From Gammaproteobacteria bacterium (GTDB lineage Bacteria > Pseudomonadota > Gammaproteobacteria > DSM-19610), in the NCBI GenBank assembly GCA_011371465.1, contig DRQL01000101.1, positions 1 through 5,463 of the forward strand: 5,463 nt of DNA, in the 5' to 3' direction. Below the pieces are notes generated by a model that was not told the DNA's origin, did no database searches, and saw nothing but the letters and a program-made list of their open reading frames with translations. Positions 5,222 to 5,463 of this stretch are shown one piece after another. The translations under genes and the position numbers were made by a program. Within the stretch, counting starts at the first letter, position 1; every line of letters starts with the position of its first letter.

Positions 5222-5463
5222 TCACAGTTGCTGTATTTCCAGGCCCAGCTCCCGGCACTGTGTCTCGGCATGCGGGTTACTGATGACCACCACGCTGGCC
5301 TGCCCGGACTTGAGATAGGTTTCCCCTACCCGCTGCAGATCCTGCAGGGTGACTTCCAGCACGCGCTGGCGGAAGCGCCGCCGCTGTTCCGGCGTGCGAC
5401 CGTACAGCGCGCTGTAGAACGCGTCCCTGGCCTCGCCGGCCGGCGAACCCGGCTTGTCGATGC
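5222..5463 (-). CDS. M16C (PreP-type) zinc metalloprotease, C-terminal end (partial)
   Basis: The - strand frame entering from the right edge gives 79 residues and ends at TGA 5222-5224. It begins IDKPGSPAGEARDAFYSALYG, continues RTPEQRRRFRQRVLEVTL and DLQRVGETYL, then a SVVVISN strand, and ends LGLEIQQL. This matches the extreme C-terminus of the large (about 970-residue) PreP/M16C insulinase-type peptidases, in which a substrate helix (GRTPEQRRRFR) precedes a final strand. These clamshell enzymes degrade short unstructured peptides. The catalytic HxxEH site lies in the N-terminal half, outside this window, so activity cannot be judged here. The gene is the first visible member of the operon: zapE starts 4 nt after its stop. 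The family call rests on pattern recognition of this fragment. Confidence 0.88.
   Translation of the reverse strand, partial: IDKPGSPAGEARDAFYSALYGRTPEQRRRFRQRVLEVTLQDLQRVGETYLKSGQASVVVISNPHAETQCRELGLEIQQL

Noticed and set aside
5218..5271. An upstream start for zapE giving 18 extra residues
   Set aside because: It would overlap the protease gene by about 50 nt. The extra residues do not resemble ZapE, and the ATG at 5217 has a better position and family fit.
4543..5283. 246-codon open frame on the + strand
   Set aside because: It is antisense to zapE, which has clear Walker motifs and family length.

Overview
The window looks like core chromosome of a GC-rich gammaproteobacterium. The evidence is a zapE-type AFG1-like ATPase gene directly behind an M16C/PreP-type protease gene, a DUF2914 secreted protein, a YdcH/DUF465 small protein, and GC-rich codon use with Shine-Dalgarno sites. 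I cannot name a genus. There is no rRNA, tRNA, CRISPR array, transposase or phage gene.

Layout. On the left, the + strand carries the 3' end of an unidentified gene (1-93), then a cysteine-rich protein of unknown function (103-561). A 16-bp perfect inverted repeat (561-628) begins on the last base of that gene's stop codon. A DUF465 gene follows (ending at 947) whose start is unclear. In the middle, two - strand genes encode an unrecognised 76-residue protein (1740-1970) and a secreted two-domain beta-rich protein (959-1663). Across a 137-nt divergent spacer, a + strand gene (2108-3667) encodes a single-pass membrane protein with a basic cytoplasmic part and a long Pro/Ala-rich acidic exterior part. 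On the right, a tightly packed - strand operon reads M16C protease (5222 to beyond the window end), zapE (4117-5217), DUF2914 secreted protein (3659-4120). The gaps are 4 nt and then a 4-nt ATGA overlap.

How the genes work together. The right-hand operon is the clearest functional unit. It joins a peptide-clearing metalloprotease, an ATPase tied to cell division and stress, and a probable periplasmic protein. The mitochondrial relatives of the first two (PreP and AFG1/LACE1) both act in mitochondrial protein quality control. The 519-residue membrane protein and the DUF2914 gene converge and overlap by 9 nt at their 3' ends.

I found no convincing new large system. The items most worth a second look are the hairpin element, the broken-looking start of the DUF465 gene, and the three unrecognised proteins.
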